64,000 nucleotides of DNA, from NCBI GenBank assembly GCA_021401465.1, contig JADDMT010000001.1, positions 496,001 to 560,000 on the forward strand. Reading direction: 5' to 3'. The notes under the pieces are model-generated. The model saw only the letters and a list, made by a program, of their open reading frames with translations. It had not been told where the DNA came from and ran no database searches. Source of the stretch: Teratosphaeria epicoccoides. Taxonomy: Eukaryota > Ascomycota > Dothideomycetes > Mycosphaerellales > Teratosphaeriaceae. Every line of letters begins with the position of its first letter. Positions within the stretch are counted from its first letter, which is position 1. The position numbers and the translations under genes were made by a program. Positions 10,022 through 21,637 of this stretch are shown in pieces.

Positions 10022-13000
10022 CGTGTGGAGTGAGTAGTAGCTCATCCTGCTCTCGCCGCCAAACGAGATGGTAGGTTTCACTGGCGGCCGGGCTGCCATG
10101 CACGGGCAGTCCTTCGCACAGGTTTGGACAGATGTGACGGGAGTGTTGCTGGGTCCCTCCGCCTGTGAACATCTGATCGTCGAGTACGGTGAGCCTGTGA
10201 GCGGAGGGCAAGAATAGAGATCATTGCCTCCGTCTCTTCCATTGACGGCATGGGCACTTCTGACATGCTGTAGATCGGCGAGTACAGAGGCGGCGATTCG
10301 AGTGGACAAGCTCCTTCTGTGTGCCTTGCGGTGGATGTTTTCAGTGCCGTAAGACCGGACAGGATGCGGGTGACGCGAAGTCGGCCGAATGCCAAGTTGC
10401 TCGTTGGTGAAAATGACAGTTGCATTGGTGTACTGCTGCTGCTGCTCGATTGCGAGAGGCAAGAAAGACATGGCGACGTTGCATCTACCACACGTGGGCA
10501 CAAGTGATCCATCGCTCAGCGGCGAGAGTATTGTTAACGGGTAGTCTGATCAGTGACTAGGTCTAGAGACTGTAAGGCGTTGAGGAGAAAGAATAAGGCT
10601 GAGCTGAATTCAGTGATCTTTGGAGATCTGGAAAGGACCAAGAATCCAAGATATTGGGTTGACGAGGCAGATATACATATGACTGCTAGAGTAGCTGGGT
10701 ATGGAAAATCTGTCGCCAGCCTGATAAAGCGCCACGAAAGCAAATGCTCGGAGTACTCCTAACGTCGAAGCGCCTCAGAGTAGGCACGGCCAGCAAACAA
10801 GCTCACCTAGCTTTGGGGCATGAAACGGTTGCAGGGTTGAAATATGGTATGTGTACCTGAAGGTAAGATGGCAGTCTCGGCTTCATACCAAATTTTGGCC
10901 GTCTGACGGCAGCGAGCTGGCATGCGTGCACATGGTAGTGCGTTAGCGTCTTGAAAGTGCATTTGGCTTTCTGAACCTCCATACGCGCAGCAGCTACGCA
11001 GATCAGATTGGCACATGTGTTACGTGTTCAGTGTGAGGTGTAAGGGCGGTTGTGGCTTGAGACTTCGGGACTGCCGCACAGGTGCGTAGCAAACAACCAG
11101 ATCGGTGAGATGTTCGGGAATGGGCCCGAGATGGTCCAGGAGTCAGAACTCCAGGTAGGTCTTCGCGACGAGAGGAAACGCAGGAAACGTTCTCAAACGG
11201 TCTGATGGCCGCCCGCCTTGGATGTGTTTAGGAATGCCCATCGTCCAGACTCTTGCGGAGAGACAGGTTCATGCAAAGCAAAGGCGTGGCATAAGTCCTT
11301 CCTGCAACGGGCGTATGCGCTGCCGTCAACCAGGTCTGAAGCGCGCTCCCATGGTAAACCTCATCCCGGTCTTGACGATTGCGAATGCAGGCTCCAGGAT
11401 AAAGTGCAAATGCGCTGCCAGGATGCATATAGTGGAGGTGGGGCGCGGGTCTCTTCTGCAACATGTTCGACGTTCGACGCAGGCAAGTTCTCCTACAACT
11501 CCCATCGTACTGGGAGCTAAGTTTTGCATGATCCAATTGCCAGATCGAGATCCAGTCAGCTGCCCCGCCTGAAGAAATACAGTCTGCTGGGTGCACGTGG
11601 TCAAAGACGCCATGTCGACGACGTTCAGCTGCGCTGTGAGGCGTTTGGATGGAGCGAGCGGTGGAGATTGGGGCTGGCTTTCTAACGGTCACGGCCGAGC
11701 AGTCATGCACCTATGCTTGCTTTTCGCATCCCAGCATGTTCGTCATAACCAAGACGCCCGTCACACCGAACATATCCTGGAACACCTACGACCGTGCCGC
11801 GCGTCCAGAGACCAAGTAAAGCAGGCGTGCAAGCGCCGTGCGCCTCCCGGCCACCGGTACTCCTCCAATCCTGTGTCTCGCGTAGCCACCTGCGTCTCAG
11901 CAGCGATGACAGATCAATAATGAACCTGGTCCCGTCCACGAACCGCTGCATCACCTGCGCATCTTTAATGACAGCCGCCGGGCTGCCGGAAGATATCTAA
12001 CCATGGTTGAAACCGATATCCTGGTCTGCCACACACATCATTCGCATTTTCTGGTCAGAACGGCAGTGTTTTGTCTCTATCAGTCGCCCTGTTACGGCGA
12101 AAGACGATGCTCAGCCCGTGATGCACCGCCAGACCGATTCATCTACCGAGACCTTGCGGATACGACATCACGTAGCATCAACGACACTGGAATAAGCGTC
12201 AACCAAGCAGTGATTTCATCAGTCAACTAGTTGACGCGAATGACTGCTGCATCAAATGTTTGACTGCTCGTTGACGACGCAATCGACTGCTCGTCGAGGC
12301 AGGCGACTGCATGGCCAAAATGTCGTTCATTCATTGTTGACACGATTGACTGACGGTTGACTACCAATTGCTTTCGTCACGCGTTGACTTAAGCAGTCAA
12401 CCGATTGACCGATATCTCTAAACTTCCTACCTCTTACTGCCGAGTCGAGGTCGGGGCAATGGCACGCGTTGCATCAGAGTGGCTGCGAATAATACCTGTA
12501 CCAATTGATCGAAGTCGTTGCGCGATGTCGCAGTCATTCAACGACCAGGCTTAATCGCTCACTTGCAAACGACTCCTTTTGCCCGGTCGGCGTACGCTCA
12601 GCTGGTTGTTTCCAGGAACTCGAGAAGTGTGGACATGGCAAGGCTTCATAATGTGTTGAGTCTTCCCAACTCCGCCTTCACGTCTCTTTTGATCAGTGCA
12701 TCGCAATGAGCTGTACGGCACGATTATGCGGTCACAGACTCCCTATCGCCAGCTCAAGGTCATAATTTTGAATCATGCTGACTTTGCTGCAACGGAAGCA
12801 CCACGTTGTTGGTCTTTTATCGAGTAATCAGCTCACGGTACGAGTACGACGATTGGTAACCGGCGATCTCGGATGTGCAAATTCAAGAAACTAAGTAACG
12901 TACCGAGGGACGAGCATGAGGGGACACTTGAGTCCGAAGTTGTTGCCGAAGCCCCTCTATTGTTCCATGTATACAGACTGCTGGCTTCATACGAGAACCA

Positions 13001-13063
13001 TTTTTCACCCAGAAAGAATAGGTCTCCAGCTTAGATCCATATCTCTTGGTCACAGCAGCAGTC
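10022..13063. other. Gene-poor 3-kb region
   Basis: Many short open frames on both strands but none with family resemblance, good splice context or sustained codon bias. It contains a TTGAC/GACTG-rich tract (about 12180-12420, listed separately). The last few hundred bases are the promoter side of the SCPx thiolase. Confidence 0.5.
12180..12420. repeat. TTGAC/GACTG-rich tract, possible introner-like relic
   Basis: Dense in GACTGCT, TTGACT and AGTCAA words. It includes the perfect palindrome GTCAACTAGTTGAC, near 12221, and repeated GACTGCTCG. The word set resembles the two introner-like introns at 55461-55665 and 55764-55975 (shared GACTGCTCG, ATTGACTGAC). No exon can be drawn around it. Relationship is inferred from short words only. 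Confidence 0.35.
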
Positions 13064-14492
13064 ATGGCGCCCACACAGAAAGCTCCCGTGTACGTGCTCG
13101 GCGTGGGCATGACCAAATTCATTAAGCCCCGTGGCAAGGTCGACTACACTGAGCTCGGTTTCGAGGCCGGTATCAAAGCTCTTCTGGATGCTCAGGTCAA
13201 CTACGATGACATGGAAGCTGGTGTTGCATGCTATTGCTATGGCGACAGCACCTGTGGTCAGCGTGTATTTTACCAGTTCGGCATGACCCAGATACCGATC
13301 TACAACGTCAACAACAACTGCAGCACCGGATCTACTGGAATTCACCTTGGCCGAACGATGATTGCCGGCGGGATGGCGGATGCGGTCCTGGTCGTTGGCT
13401 TTGAAAAGATGTTTCCAGGATCACTACAGTCATTCTTCAATGACCGTGCGAACCCAGGCGAGCGTACGGTCAACATGATGAAGGCCACTCGTGGCATCAC
13501 AAACGCGCCAGGTGCTGCACAGCTGTTTGGCAACGCTGGCCGGGAGTACATGGAGAAGTACGGCGCAAAGGCTGAGGACTTTGCAGAGATTGCAAGAGTC
13601 AACCACGAGCACTCTAAGAGGAACCCGTACTCGCAATTCCAGCAAGAGTACACCCACGAGCAAGTAATGCAGGCGCCGATGATCCATGAGCCACTCACTA
13701 AGCTGCAATGTTGCCCGACTAGTGACGGTGGCGCGGCTGCTGTACTCGTAAGCCAGGCTTTTCTGGATGCTAGACCGCATCTCAAGGACCAGGCCATCCT
13801 CATTGCTGGCCAGCAGCTTTCTACCGACTCTCCAGACCTCTTCAACAGATCGTCAATCGACCTTGTCGGCTATGGGATGAGCAAGACAGCCGCTAAGATG
13901 GCGCTCGGCGAGGCTAATGTCGATGCGAAGGACATCAAGGTTGTTGAGCTGCACGATTGCTTTTCTGCAAATGAGATGGTTACTATCGATGCTCTCGGAC
14001 TTTGCGAGCCTGGCAAGGCTCACGAGCTCGTGCGAAATGGCGACATAACGTACGGAGGCAAAATGGTTATCAACCCTTCAGGGGGCCTAATCTCCAAGGG
14101 CCATCCGTTGGGAGCCAGTGGACTCGCACAGTGTGCTGAGCTCTGCTGGCACCTGCGCGGCTGGGTGAGTACTCCAGCTCAAGACGGCATCTCACCCATA
14201 CTGACAGGATAAATAGGCAAACAATCGTCTTGTGGAGGGCACTACCGCTGCGCTCCAACACAATCTCGGGCTCGGAGGTGCGGTGGTCGTCACTGTGTAC
14301 AAGCGTGCAGATGGCATGGCATCTGCACCCGTTTCGAGTGAGGAGATTGGTAGGAAGAACGGGTTGGGCTACAACCCAGCGGTTGAGGCCAAGGGCTTCA
14401 CAAGGGCACAGGTTGAGAAGGCGCGGAGCAAGAAGGCGAAGAGTGAATGGGCCATATCGGATATCGAGCAGAAGGTCGAGGCCAGATTTTGA
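13064..14492 (+). CDS. SCPx-type peroxisomal thiolase (sterol carrier protein family)
   Basis: Exons 13064-14164 and 14217-14492 (52-nt intron, GTGAGT...ATAG) give 458 aa. It belongs to the SCP2/SCPx thiolase family (3-ketoacyl-CoA thiolase-like, acting on branched or sterol side-chain acyl-CoAs in animals). The active-site region is NVNNNCSTGSTG with the nucleophilic cysteine at residue 86; the C-terminal catalytic motif is ISKGHPLGASG. The protein ends in EARF with no PTS1 tripeptide and no SCP2 lipid-transfer domain, so this is the stand-alone thiolase form common in fungi. The ATG at 13064 (MAPTQKAP) is preferred to the TTG at 13046. Peroxisomal location is an inference from the family. 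The gene converges with ATX1. Confidence 0.9.
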
Positions 14493-14635
14493 TAAGGCGC
14501 AAGGTAGATCGAGCATGCAGTCGTGATTCCGGTTGTAGAGCATCCATCTCTTCGCCTGCAGCAAAGTACATGTCCCGTCTTGTGGTGTTCCGCGCCCATG
14601 CTCGCCCAATTGTGTGGCACAGCCTAGCGACGGCT

Positions 14636-14929
14636 TCACACAGGCTGCGAAACACCATCAGCCTCGCCCGAGTTCACCTTCTTGCCCGTCTTCTTGATCT
14701 TCTCAAGGACAGTAGCGTAGTCGACATTCTCTTCGGTCTTGATCGTGGCGGTCTGGCTCTCGAGTGAAACATCGTATGACTTGATGCCTGGCATGGGGTC
14801 TCAGCGTCATCCATCAATTGCCGGTGAGCAGTGAGGTCTACCGTCCATCTTCTTCAGCACCCTCTCAACGGCACCGGAGCATCCGCCACAGGTCATGGTG
14901 ACATTGAACTTGTAGTTGTGTTCCGCCAT
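14636..14929 (-). CDS. ATX1: Cytosolic copper metallochaperone Atx1
   Basis: Exons 14929-14842 and 14787-14636 (54-nt intron with GTAGAC donor and CCAG acceptor) give 79 aa. Atx1 carries Cu(I) in the cytosol to the Ccc2-type P-type ATPase of the secretory pathway. The heavy-metal-associated fold is complete. The copper-binding loop is MTCGGC (residues 12-17, Cys14 and Cys17). It is followed by the helix GAVERVLKKMDG, then YDVSLESQTATI, and then the lysine patch KIKKTGKK expected to dock on the ATPase. Because each exon is short, the gene is easily overlooked. It sits 144 bp from the convergent SCPx gene and upstream DNA runs to the MFS gene at 15436. Confidence 0.93.
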
Positions 14930-15436
14930 CTTGTCAGTGTGGTATCGCCAGAATGGTTAACCTAAGCCTTTGTTGGGCTGTGGTAGTGATGCAGTGGGTT
15001 TGTGGTGGTGAACGGGTGTCAGCTTGTAGTTCAGCTTCAATAGCGATTTGAGTGAGACAAAGAGGATCGCGCGCTTGAACCGAAGCAGATTAGTTGGCCT
15101 TTTCACGTGTAAGACTGAACAGGCTATGCAGGTACTGCGAGTAATCAACTTGAGCTTAATAATCTTAGCGGTGTTTGAAGCTGATGAGCACATTTGCGCG
15201 GTTTCTCTAAGCCGAAGCTGCGGATGCCATGTCAGTCGGAGATAAGCGCTTGCTAGGCTAATATCAGAACTTTATTAGACGTAGACCGGTCACATTCTGG
15301 TCAGGCACATAACACGAATGCGAGAAATGGCAAGATGTGCTGTATGGCTCTGGTACGGACATCCGGTTCGTATTTCAAAGTCTCGACAGTCTGTCGTGCA
15401 ATACAACCCAAGACTGTGGTTTGTGCTGGACTTAGA
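14930..15436. other. Intergenic region between ATX1 and the MFS permease
   Basis: Holds the ATX1 promoter and the 3' flank of the minus-strand permease gene. No further gene, RNA or repeat is seen. Confidence 0.55.
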
Positions 15437-17047
15437 TCACAATAGATACCGGTAATCCGGGCTCATGTCACCAAGCTCTGTCTTCTCGCTCTCCGTCAAA
15501 CCAATGTCGACAACCATCTTCCCTCGTCTTCTGTTGGCCGCCATGCAAGCAAGACCATAGACAATGCAAGCAATGATGCTCAGGACCGTGAATGCAATGC
15601 ATATGCTGTACCCGGTTGTATACTCTGGACCGTCCTTACTCAAGAAGGCGAACACTGCGATGATGCCACCAATATTGCCGAAGCCTGAGTGTCCATGATG
15701 TTAGCAACTTTCTGTCAGGGAATTTGCGACCAGAAACACTCACCAATTTGCCATGCTGACCCGACAGAGCGGCGAGGATGGGATCCTAGGTTCATATTGA
15801 ACCAGCAAACGACGATTGGCATAGCACTGTATGCGCCCATGGCAACCAGGAATAGTGCAGTATACTGGAGCTTCGTGTTGTCGTGGACCGCGATAAGAAT
15901 GCCGAAGCCTGTAATGGCGATGCAGATAGCGAAGATCGCAAAGGGCATGCGCTTCTTCGTCCAGTCAGACAGAGTGGCGAGCACCATGGCAAAACCAAAC
16001 GCTGCTGCCCACGGCGGGACAGAGTGAAGCTGAGTCTCGATCAAGCCATAGCCGTAGCCCTTGATGATGCCGGGTGCGAAGTATGCATAGCCGTATGCAG
16101 GCACGATGAGCCCGAAGTACATGAAACCAGCAACGATGATCTTATAATCCTTGAAGACCTGGACGATGTCGGATCCAGTGATGCTTCGCTCCACGGCCGA
16201 CTTGCCCTGGTCGATCTGGAGGCGAGCAGCCACATATGCCTTCTCCTCCTGCGTAAGCCATTTCGACTGCTCTGGGAAGTTGGGGATCAAGAAGAAGAAT
16301 GCGAGGCTGAAAGCAACAGTCGCACAGCCCTCTAAGATGAAGATCCATCGCCATCCAGCATAGTTCGCAACGCCGTCCATCTTCCCGATTGCAGCGGCGA
16401 GGAGACCACCGAATGCGCCAGCCAACGTTGTCGAGCTGAAAAAGAACGAGTATCGCTTCTGGGCCTCGTGCCTCCGGTACCACATGCCGATCAGGTAGAA
16501 GCATCCAGGAAACATGCCGGTCTCGAACAAGCCCAGAAAGAAGCGTACAGCGAGTATTCCGCTGTAATTCTTGACGATACCTTGCATGATGGTCGCAAAT
16601 CCAAAAAGGAACATGTTGGCTGAAAGCCAGACATTAGGCTTGAAGCGCTTGAGAAGAATGTTTGATGGAATCTCGAAAAGGACGTATGGCACGAAGAATA
16701 TGACTAGCGCGGTATTGTACTCATCGCCCTTGAGGCCGAGTTCCGTGGATAAGCCATAGACATTAGCGTTAGAGATGTTGACACGGTCCAGGAAGGCTAG
16801 CAGTGTCATTTTGGTTCAGAATCGTGATTGTGCTAGATGTGTGCTTACCTAGCAGGTAAAGTATGCACAAGAATGGCAAGACATGCCCGTCGATCTTCCT
16901 CACCAGCTTGCGCTCAGTCGTGTGTGGCGGGCACTGTCTGTGCAAGTCATCATTGTATGCGATTGCATCCTCGTGGCTTGGACAAGTCGCGTTGTCGAAC
17001 GATGTCGATGGCGAGATCTCGTTCTTCTCATTCTTGAACAACTTCAT
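15437..17047 (-). CDS. MFS permease, anion:cation symporter (allantoate/Dal5-like) family
   Basis: Exons 17047-16849, 16796-15744 and 15684-15437 give 499 aa; introns are 52 nt (GTAAGC...CTAG) and 59 nt (GTGAGT...TCAG). The protein has about 12 hydrophobic helices. It shows the ACS-family hallmarks: LCILYLLAFLDRVNISNA in TM1, FFVPYVLFEIPSNILLKR, RFFLGLFETGMFPGCFYLIG, and the central loop FPEQSKWLTQEEKAY. This family imports organic anions such as allantoate, nicotinate, pantothenate or related vitamins and carboxylates across the plasma membrane. Substrate cannot be assigned from sequence. The C-terminus ends in a short acidic cytosolic tail. Start at MKLFKNEKN; no metabolic partner lies beside it, apart from the ThiY-like gene about 0.9 kb upstream on the same strand. 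Confidence 0.92.
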
Positions 17048-17896
17048 TTTGATCGGATTCGCTGTCCGACCTTGGTGCTTGACAAGCGAACTCGCGTCGG
17101 CTCCTTGGCGCCAACGTTGGAAATTGTCCTCCTTCTTTGTCCGTCCTGTCAATCCAGACTTCCAACCCAAGATGCTTCGGTGACTGCTTTGCTGTCAATC
17201 AACAGGCACGGTCTGGGGGTCAAGCAGCAGAGCAACCGTCTAAACCTTTTTCGCTAATGTAGTGAGCTTATGAATCCTTCAATCGACTCAGGCTGATATG
17301 CGTCTATGCCGAGCTCGCAAAGCGATTGGGGGATGCATTTGCATAGCCTACCGCCTGGGAGACATGCCGCTTACACTGCAGCCGGGAGGTCGGGTCACAA
17401 GGCGGTGATGCGCGTGGAAGCGCACTCACAATCAGACAAACAGGCCGAAGTTTGAAGTCTGGTTTCTCCACTTCCCCGCACGTTGGTCTCCACCCACTTG
17501 CCTTGCCGACGGGTCCAAGGTCTGTAAAGATTGGATTGCATCGAGACTTGCATTGCTAGACGGGCCGAACTTGTCTATAAGCAAAGCATTGGCGAGCTCG
17601 ACGCAAACCATGCAGGGATGGTCGTATTATGCGAGAGCGCGGCGAAAGCAAGCCAAGCGGTCTGGCAGGCCGACAGCACGTGCAACAGAAATGAAGAACA
17701 TCGCCAACCATCGACCATTCTTTAGCCGACCTGTCCTGACTGATTTTCCCAAGCAAGAAGCTCGGCAGACCATTGGGATCAATTGTCGATTGCGTCAACG
17801 ACGGGCAGGCGTTCGTATCAGTCAGTCATCCAAATGGTCAAGTGACGGATCAATGCAGTCGATTCAGACCTTCATCGTGATGGCATCGCGCCGCAC
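17048..17896. other. Intergenic region upstream of the MFS permease
   Basis: About 850 bp between the permease start and the stop of the ThiY-like gene, both on the minus strand. No gene or structured element recognised. Confidence 0.55.
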
Positions 17897-18859
17897 TCAT
17901 GGATTCTTGAAAAGCTGCTCGGCATCTATGTTCGCGCCTTCCAACAATCCTCGATTTCCCAGCCACGCAATCCAAGTCCTCCATCTCGCGCTGGACATCC
18001 TGCCCAACGTGGACCCATCACTGTAATAGCCATTGATGGCGCTCTGGCTTCTCCGCAAGAACTCCTCTGAGCGCTGAGGTACACAATGCTTGCCCAAGAC
18101 CTCGACCGCCTGATCGACATTATGAATGGCATGGTTGTATCCTTCTATGGTTGCGGCGACGAAGTTCCAGAGGTCGTCTTTGGTAAGGCGAGTCGAAGCG
18201 GCGTTGACGGCGATGACAGGGCTGTAGCCGTACGGCACGCCAAATTCTTCAGGCTTGAAGGTGTGGAGCTTGACGTTGTTGAGCTCCGCTTCTACGCCTT
18301 CCCACGGTAAGAAGATCCAGGTCGCGTCCTACGAATGACGGTCCGCTCAGCCTTGGCCTGACACATATGATCTTTCACTCACCACCTTCCCTCTTTTCAC
18401 AGCATCGAACATCTTGAGCTTATTTTGCTTGCTGTCAATGCTCATTCCGCCAGCATTTCCACCATCGTTCTCAATCATTGAACGCACAATGTGATCTTCA
18501 TATCGAGCATTGTAACTTCCGTACACTTTGCCCTCCCCAAGCTGACTCATCTTGCCTAAGTTGGTCGAAGCAATTGCTGAGGCATCTCTTTGGAGGATGG
18601 CATAGATGGCCTGGAGCTTCATCTTGCCAGAGTGTGCGTATGCTACGCACGACTCGGATGGACATATTGCCAGGTCGACGTCCCCATGCTCAAGTCGCTT
18701 CGCTGGCGTCTTAGTGTATTCAACATCTGGAGGCAGGAGCTCGACTTCAAGCCCGCGATTGTCGTAGATCCCGCCCTCTCGCGCAAGGTACAAACCGGTG
18801 TGGATGGTGTTGGGTGTCCAGTCGAGAGCGACCTTGATAGGCGTTTTTGGTAGAGCCAT
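17897..18859 (-). CDS. THI5/NMT1-like periplasmic-binding-fold protein, ThiY-like
   Basis: Exons 18859-18383 and 18328-17897 (54-nt intron, GTGAGT...GTAG) give 302 aa. The NMT1/THI5-like domain spans nearly the whole protein. It begins VALDWTPNTIHTGLYLA, close to bacterial ThiY (a pyrimidine-precursor binding protein), followed by GDVDLAICPSESCVAY and later WIFLPWEG. Yeast Thi5 and fission yeast Nmt1 make the thiamine pyrimidine HMP-P and carry a characteristic Cys-rich CCCFC motif; I see no such motif here. I therefore infer a ThiY/SsuA-type relative that may bind or salvage a pyrimidine or sulfonate, not a classical HMP-P synthase. No signal peptide is evident, so it is probably cytosolic. 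The exact donor could be 3 nt upstream without changing the frame. Confidence 0.85.
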
Positions 18860-20232
18860 GGCGAGTCATTGAATTGTGCAAGAATGGAAGAGCCTTGAAA
18901 TCACAAGTATCGAGATGGGAATATCTCAGACAGCTCGTAGCATGAAGCTCCGACATGACGCAGGCAGAGCCGGCACTCGGTCCGCCGTTCACCTCATGCT
19001 AGGAATCACGCAGGCGAGCGGCACGCACTGTCGCTGGACAGGATGCGCTGGACATCAATAGTTCCTTCAGTGAGCAGATAGGTGAGCTCCTACCCTCCTT
19101 ATAGACGACAGCATAAGTCTGGACATTGAAGCTTTTGCGTCTGGCGAGACTGTCAAGTTCGGTCTCCAGTCTGGGATCGCACGGCGGTGGCAAGTGGCTT
19201 GGGTGAGGTCGACAAGTCTTGTACACTCACGGGCCATCTGAAATAACATCGCTTCGGGGCCATCTGACACGCACGTTTGAATGCTTGTACTCCACCTCTG
19301 CCAACGATCACAAGGTGTGTCCATTTCAGTTCGCAGAGATCTTCATACCTCTCCCCCACATGTGCCCAGAAACTCTCCATCGGAGCTGCAGACTACCCCG
19401 CAAAAACCAGTCAGCAGCTAGTAGACATGGTGAAACCTGTATGTGGGAAGGCGCACATGCTCTCCGTCAACTCATCTTGCGAATGTAGTAAGAATCTTCT
19501 CGAAATAGTCTGAGCCGGCCTGTGAGCCACAGGTGGGAGGGCCACTGGGAGGACTCTGGTGGGATCTTAGCGCCAGCGCTTAGATATTATACCTCCGGTG
19601 TTTCATTAAGCCCAGGTACCTCATGACCGATGACGTCGCTGGAAGGCGGGAGATCAAATGAAAAACAACACCAGTGAGGCGTGTGGAACGAAATAAGCAT
19701 CTACAGACATGTAGACAAGGCGCGGATGTACCACTCAGTCCCTGCGGCGGAGATTGACCTCAGATTCTTACGTCGAACAGTACATGTAATCTTGAGAGAC
19801 CTTTCGCGTGTCAATAATGTAATGCCTGTTCCGGTCGGTCTTAGCAAAGCTGTCGCGTGACAGCTCTTACCACATTGACCACCTGGCATTGAAGTGATCC
19901 CCTGCAACCCAATGATATATAAGATATAGCCCATCGTGCCATTGATCGGAGTCACGAGGAGCCAGAGGACAAAAGTGTCATCAGTCACACTCCCCAGACG
20001 TGGCTGCGTCGAGAAGACATTCAAGTCGAGTGGCCCTCCTGTACGACCAGGCAGTCGCGTGACTCCATAAGGTAAACCGCATCACGGAGCTGTCCTCAAC
20101 CTCTTTGTCTCTCTGACAAACCACTGCGCCAATCATCCTCAGACGTCCGACACCATCACAGAAGCTCGCACAGCTCTGTTTACAAACACCAAACACATTG
20201 AAACGGCATACATCTCGACAGACCTTTACAAA
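18860..20232. other. Intergenic region with an unassigned minus-strand coding-like segment
   Basis: Between the ThiY-like start and the Stf2-like gene. Apart from the tentative segment at 18989-19400, listed separately, nothing is recognised. Confidence 0.45.
18989..19400 (-). other. Possible small spliced gene, unassigned
   Basis: A minus-strand stretch reads as plausible protein: SLARRKSFNVQTYAVVYKE, then, across a possible intron (GTAGGA...TCCAG, near 19090-19045), AHPVQRQCVPLACVIPSMR and a stop at 18989. Upstream, MESFWAHVGERYEDL and neighbouring words also look coding but fall in another frame, and I cannot place the connecting introns with confidence. I recognise no family. It could be a decayed gene or chance. 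Confidence 0.25.
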
Positions 20233-20891
20233 AGTAAGTGCACCACTCGCGATGATGCAAGCCATGGCAACAGCCATTGAAGCTGTAGTTGGGCGTCCAG
20301 CGTCATCCATCGCCGTTGCATCCATGCAGAGGCGAGCTGACGGCTGTCCCAGTGACTCGCACCCACAAGGCCACCGACCGTGACCACGTTGGCCTCGCCA
20401 ATGGCACCGCCGCTCCAGAGGAGCACCTCCCTCGCTATTTCGGCAAGTCCGGCTACTCTGGCAACGATCCAAAAGACATGAAGAAGCATGGCGGTGGTAA
20501 GGGCAACTGGTGAGTACCCTCCTCCAGCATGCTCCAAGCTCGGCTTCGCCTCCCCTTTCACCAGCTTCGACGTCATGCATCCCTGGCTCTGTTCTATGCT
20601 GACGCACAGTCAAACAGGGGCGTGGACGGCATGTCCGAGCTCGAGGATTACCACTACAACATGTCCAAGCAGCGCCGCCGCACCAATAGCTTCTCTGCTG
20701 CCGCTGGCCATTCCGCCCTCAAGACCAAATTCGAGGCCCTCGACCCTGAGGCCGTTGTCGAGTATGACGAGGAGACCCATGGCCCGTCTGCTCACGACCT
20801 CGCGGACCAGCAGGACTTGGAGAAGATGAGCACTGGCTCTTCTGCCGATACTGTGGAGGAAGAGGAGGGTATCGCTGGGGACAAGAAGTAG
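20233..20891 (+). CDS. Stf2-like protein (ATP synthase stabilising / hyaluronan-mRNA-binding family)
   Basis: Coding exons 20233 (one base), 20353-20509 and 20618-20891 give 143 aa. The start codon itself is split: exon 1 ends ...AAAA before GTAAGT, and exon 2 begins TGACTCGCACC after CCCAG, so splicing creates ATG. The protein starts MTRTHKATDRDHVGLANGT and continues with EEHLPRYFGKSGYSGNDP and KKHGGGKGNWG, the standard fungal Stf2/Tfs hydrophilin motif. Next come EDYHYNMSKQRRRTNS and an acidic tail. Yeast Stf2 was described as stabilising the inhibitor-bound F1F0 ATPase and as a desiccation-protective hydrophilin; the same fold is annotated as a hyaluronan/mRNA-binding domain. Very hydrophilic, probably disordered. 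Confidence 0.85.
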
Positions 20892-21637
20892 GCTTGCATC
20901 GGACAAGATGCAAGTCTCGGGGATTTCGGAGTAACCCAAAACGAACGACGGCAGTGTCGCACGGGTGCGTTGCGCTTGACTTCATGGGTGATCTACGTTT
21001 CGCTGGCAAAAGATGGCGTTATGTGCTGACGGGTGCCCTTCTTATGAGGCAGAGCGGATACGGAATGAAACTTGTAACAACAAAGGTCGATTAGCAAAGT
21101 CATGAACATATCAAATGGAAGCAATGTAATATATACCCTTGAGCGCCCTTCCCACCCGGCATAGTTGTTGCTTCCGTTGGTGCGAGCACGTATACTGATG
21201 ATCACTCAAGAGCGTGAGATGGAGCCGCATGTCTTTCGGTATTACCAGCTCGAGGAGATGTGCCAGGAATAAGCACGGGTCTGCGCGCGAGAAAAAGGGT
21301 GTGACATCGGCAGTCATGCAGCAGCTGGCATACCGAGATGATGGACGCTTTACGAAACTTCAATAACATCCTGAGCTCTGCTTCGTCTACAACGTAGCGA
21401 AATCTAGTGCTGTCTTCAAGCCTGTAGCAGTGGCAGTGATGATATGTGTCTGTACAGGAGCACAAACAGATAAGGGAAATTGCTCACTTTTCAAATGCCT
21501 CGTATCCCACACCACTCCGACCCGGTGCACAGAATCGCTTGGAACGCTGATCAAATCAAACACGCAGACACCCGGTGGAGCCTCTTTCCAAGACCACTCC
21601 CCCGCCGCCCGCCATCTACCTCCACCTCCTCCATCTC
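20892..21637. other. Convergent intergenic region
   Basis: Lies between the stop codons of the Stf2-like gene (plus) and the PRELI gene (minus). No additional gene or RNA is seen. Confidence 0.55.
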
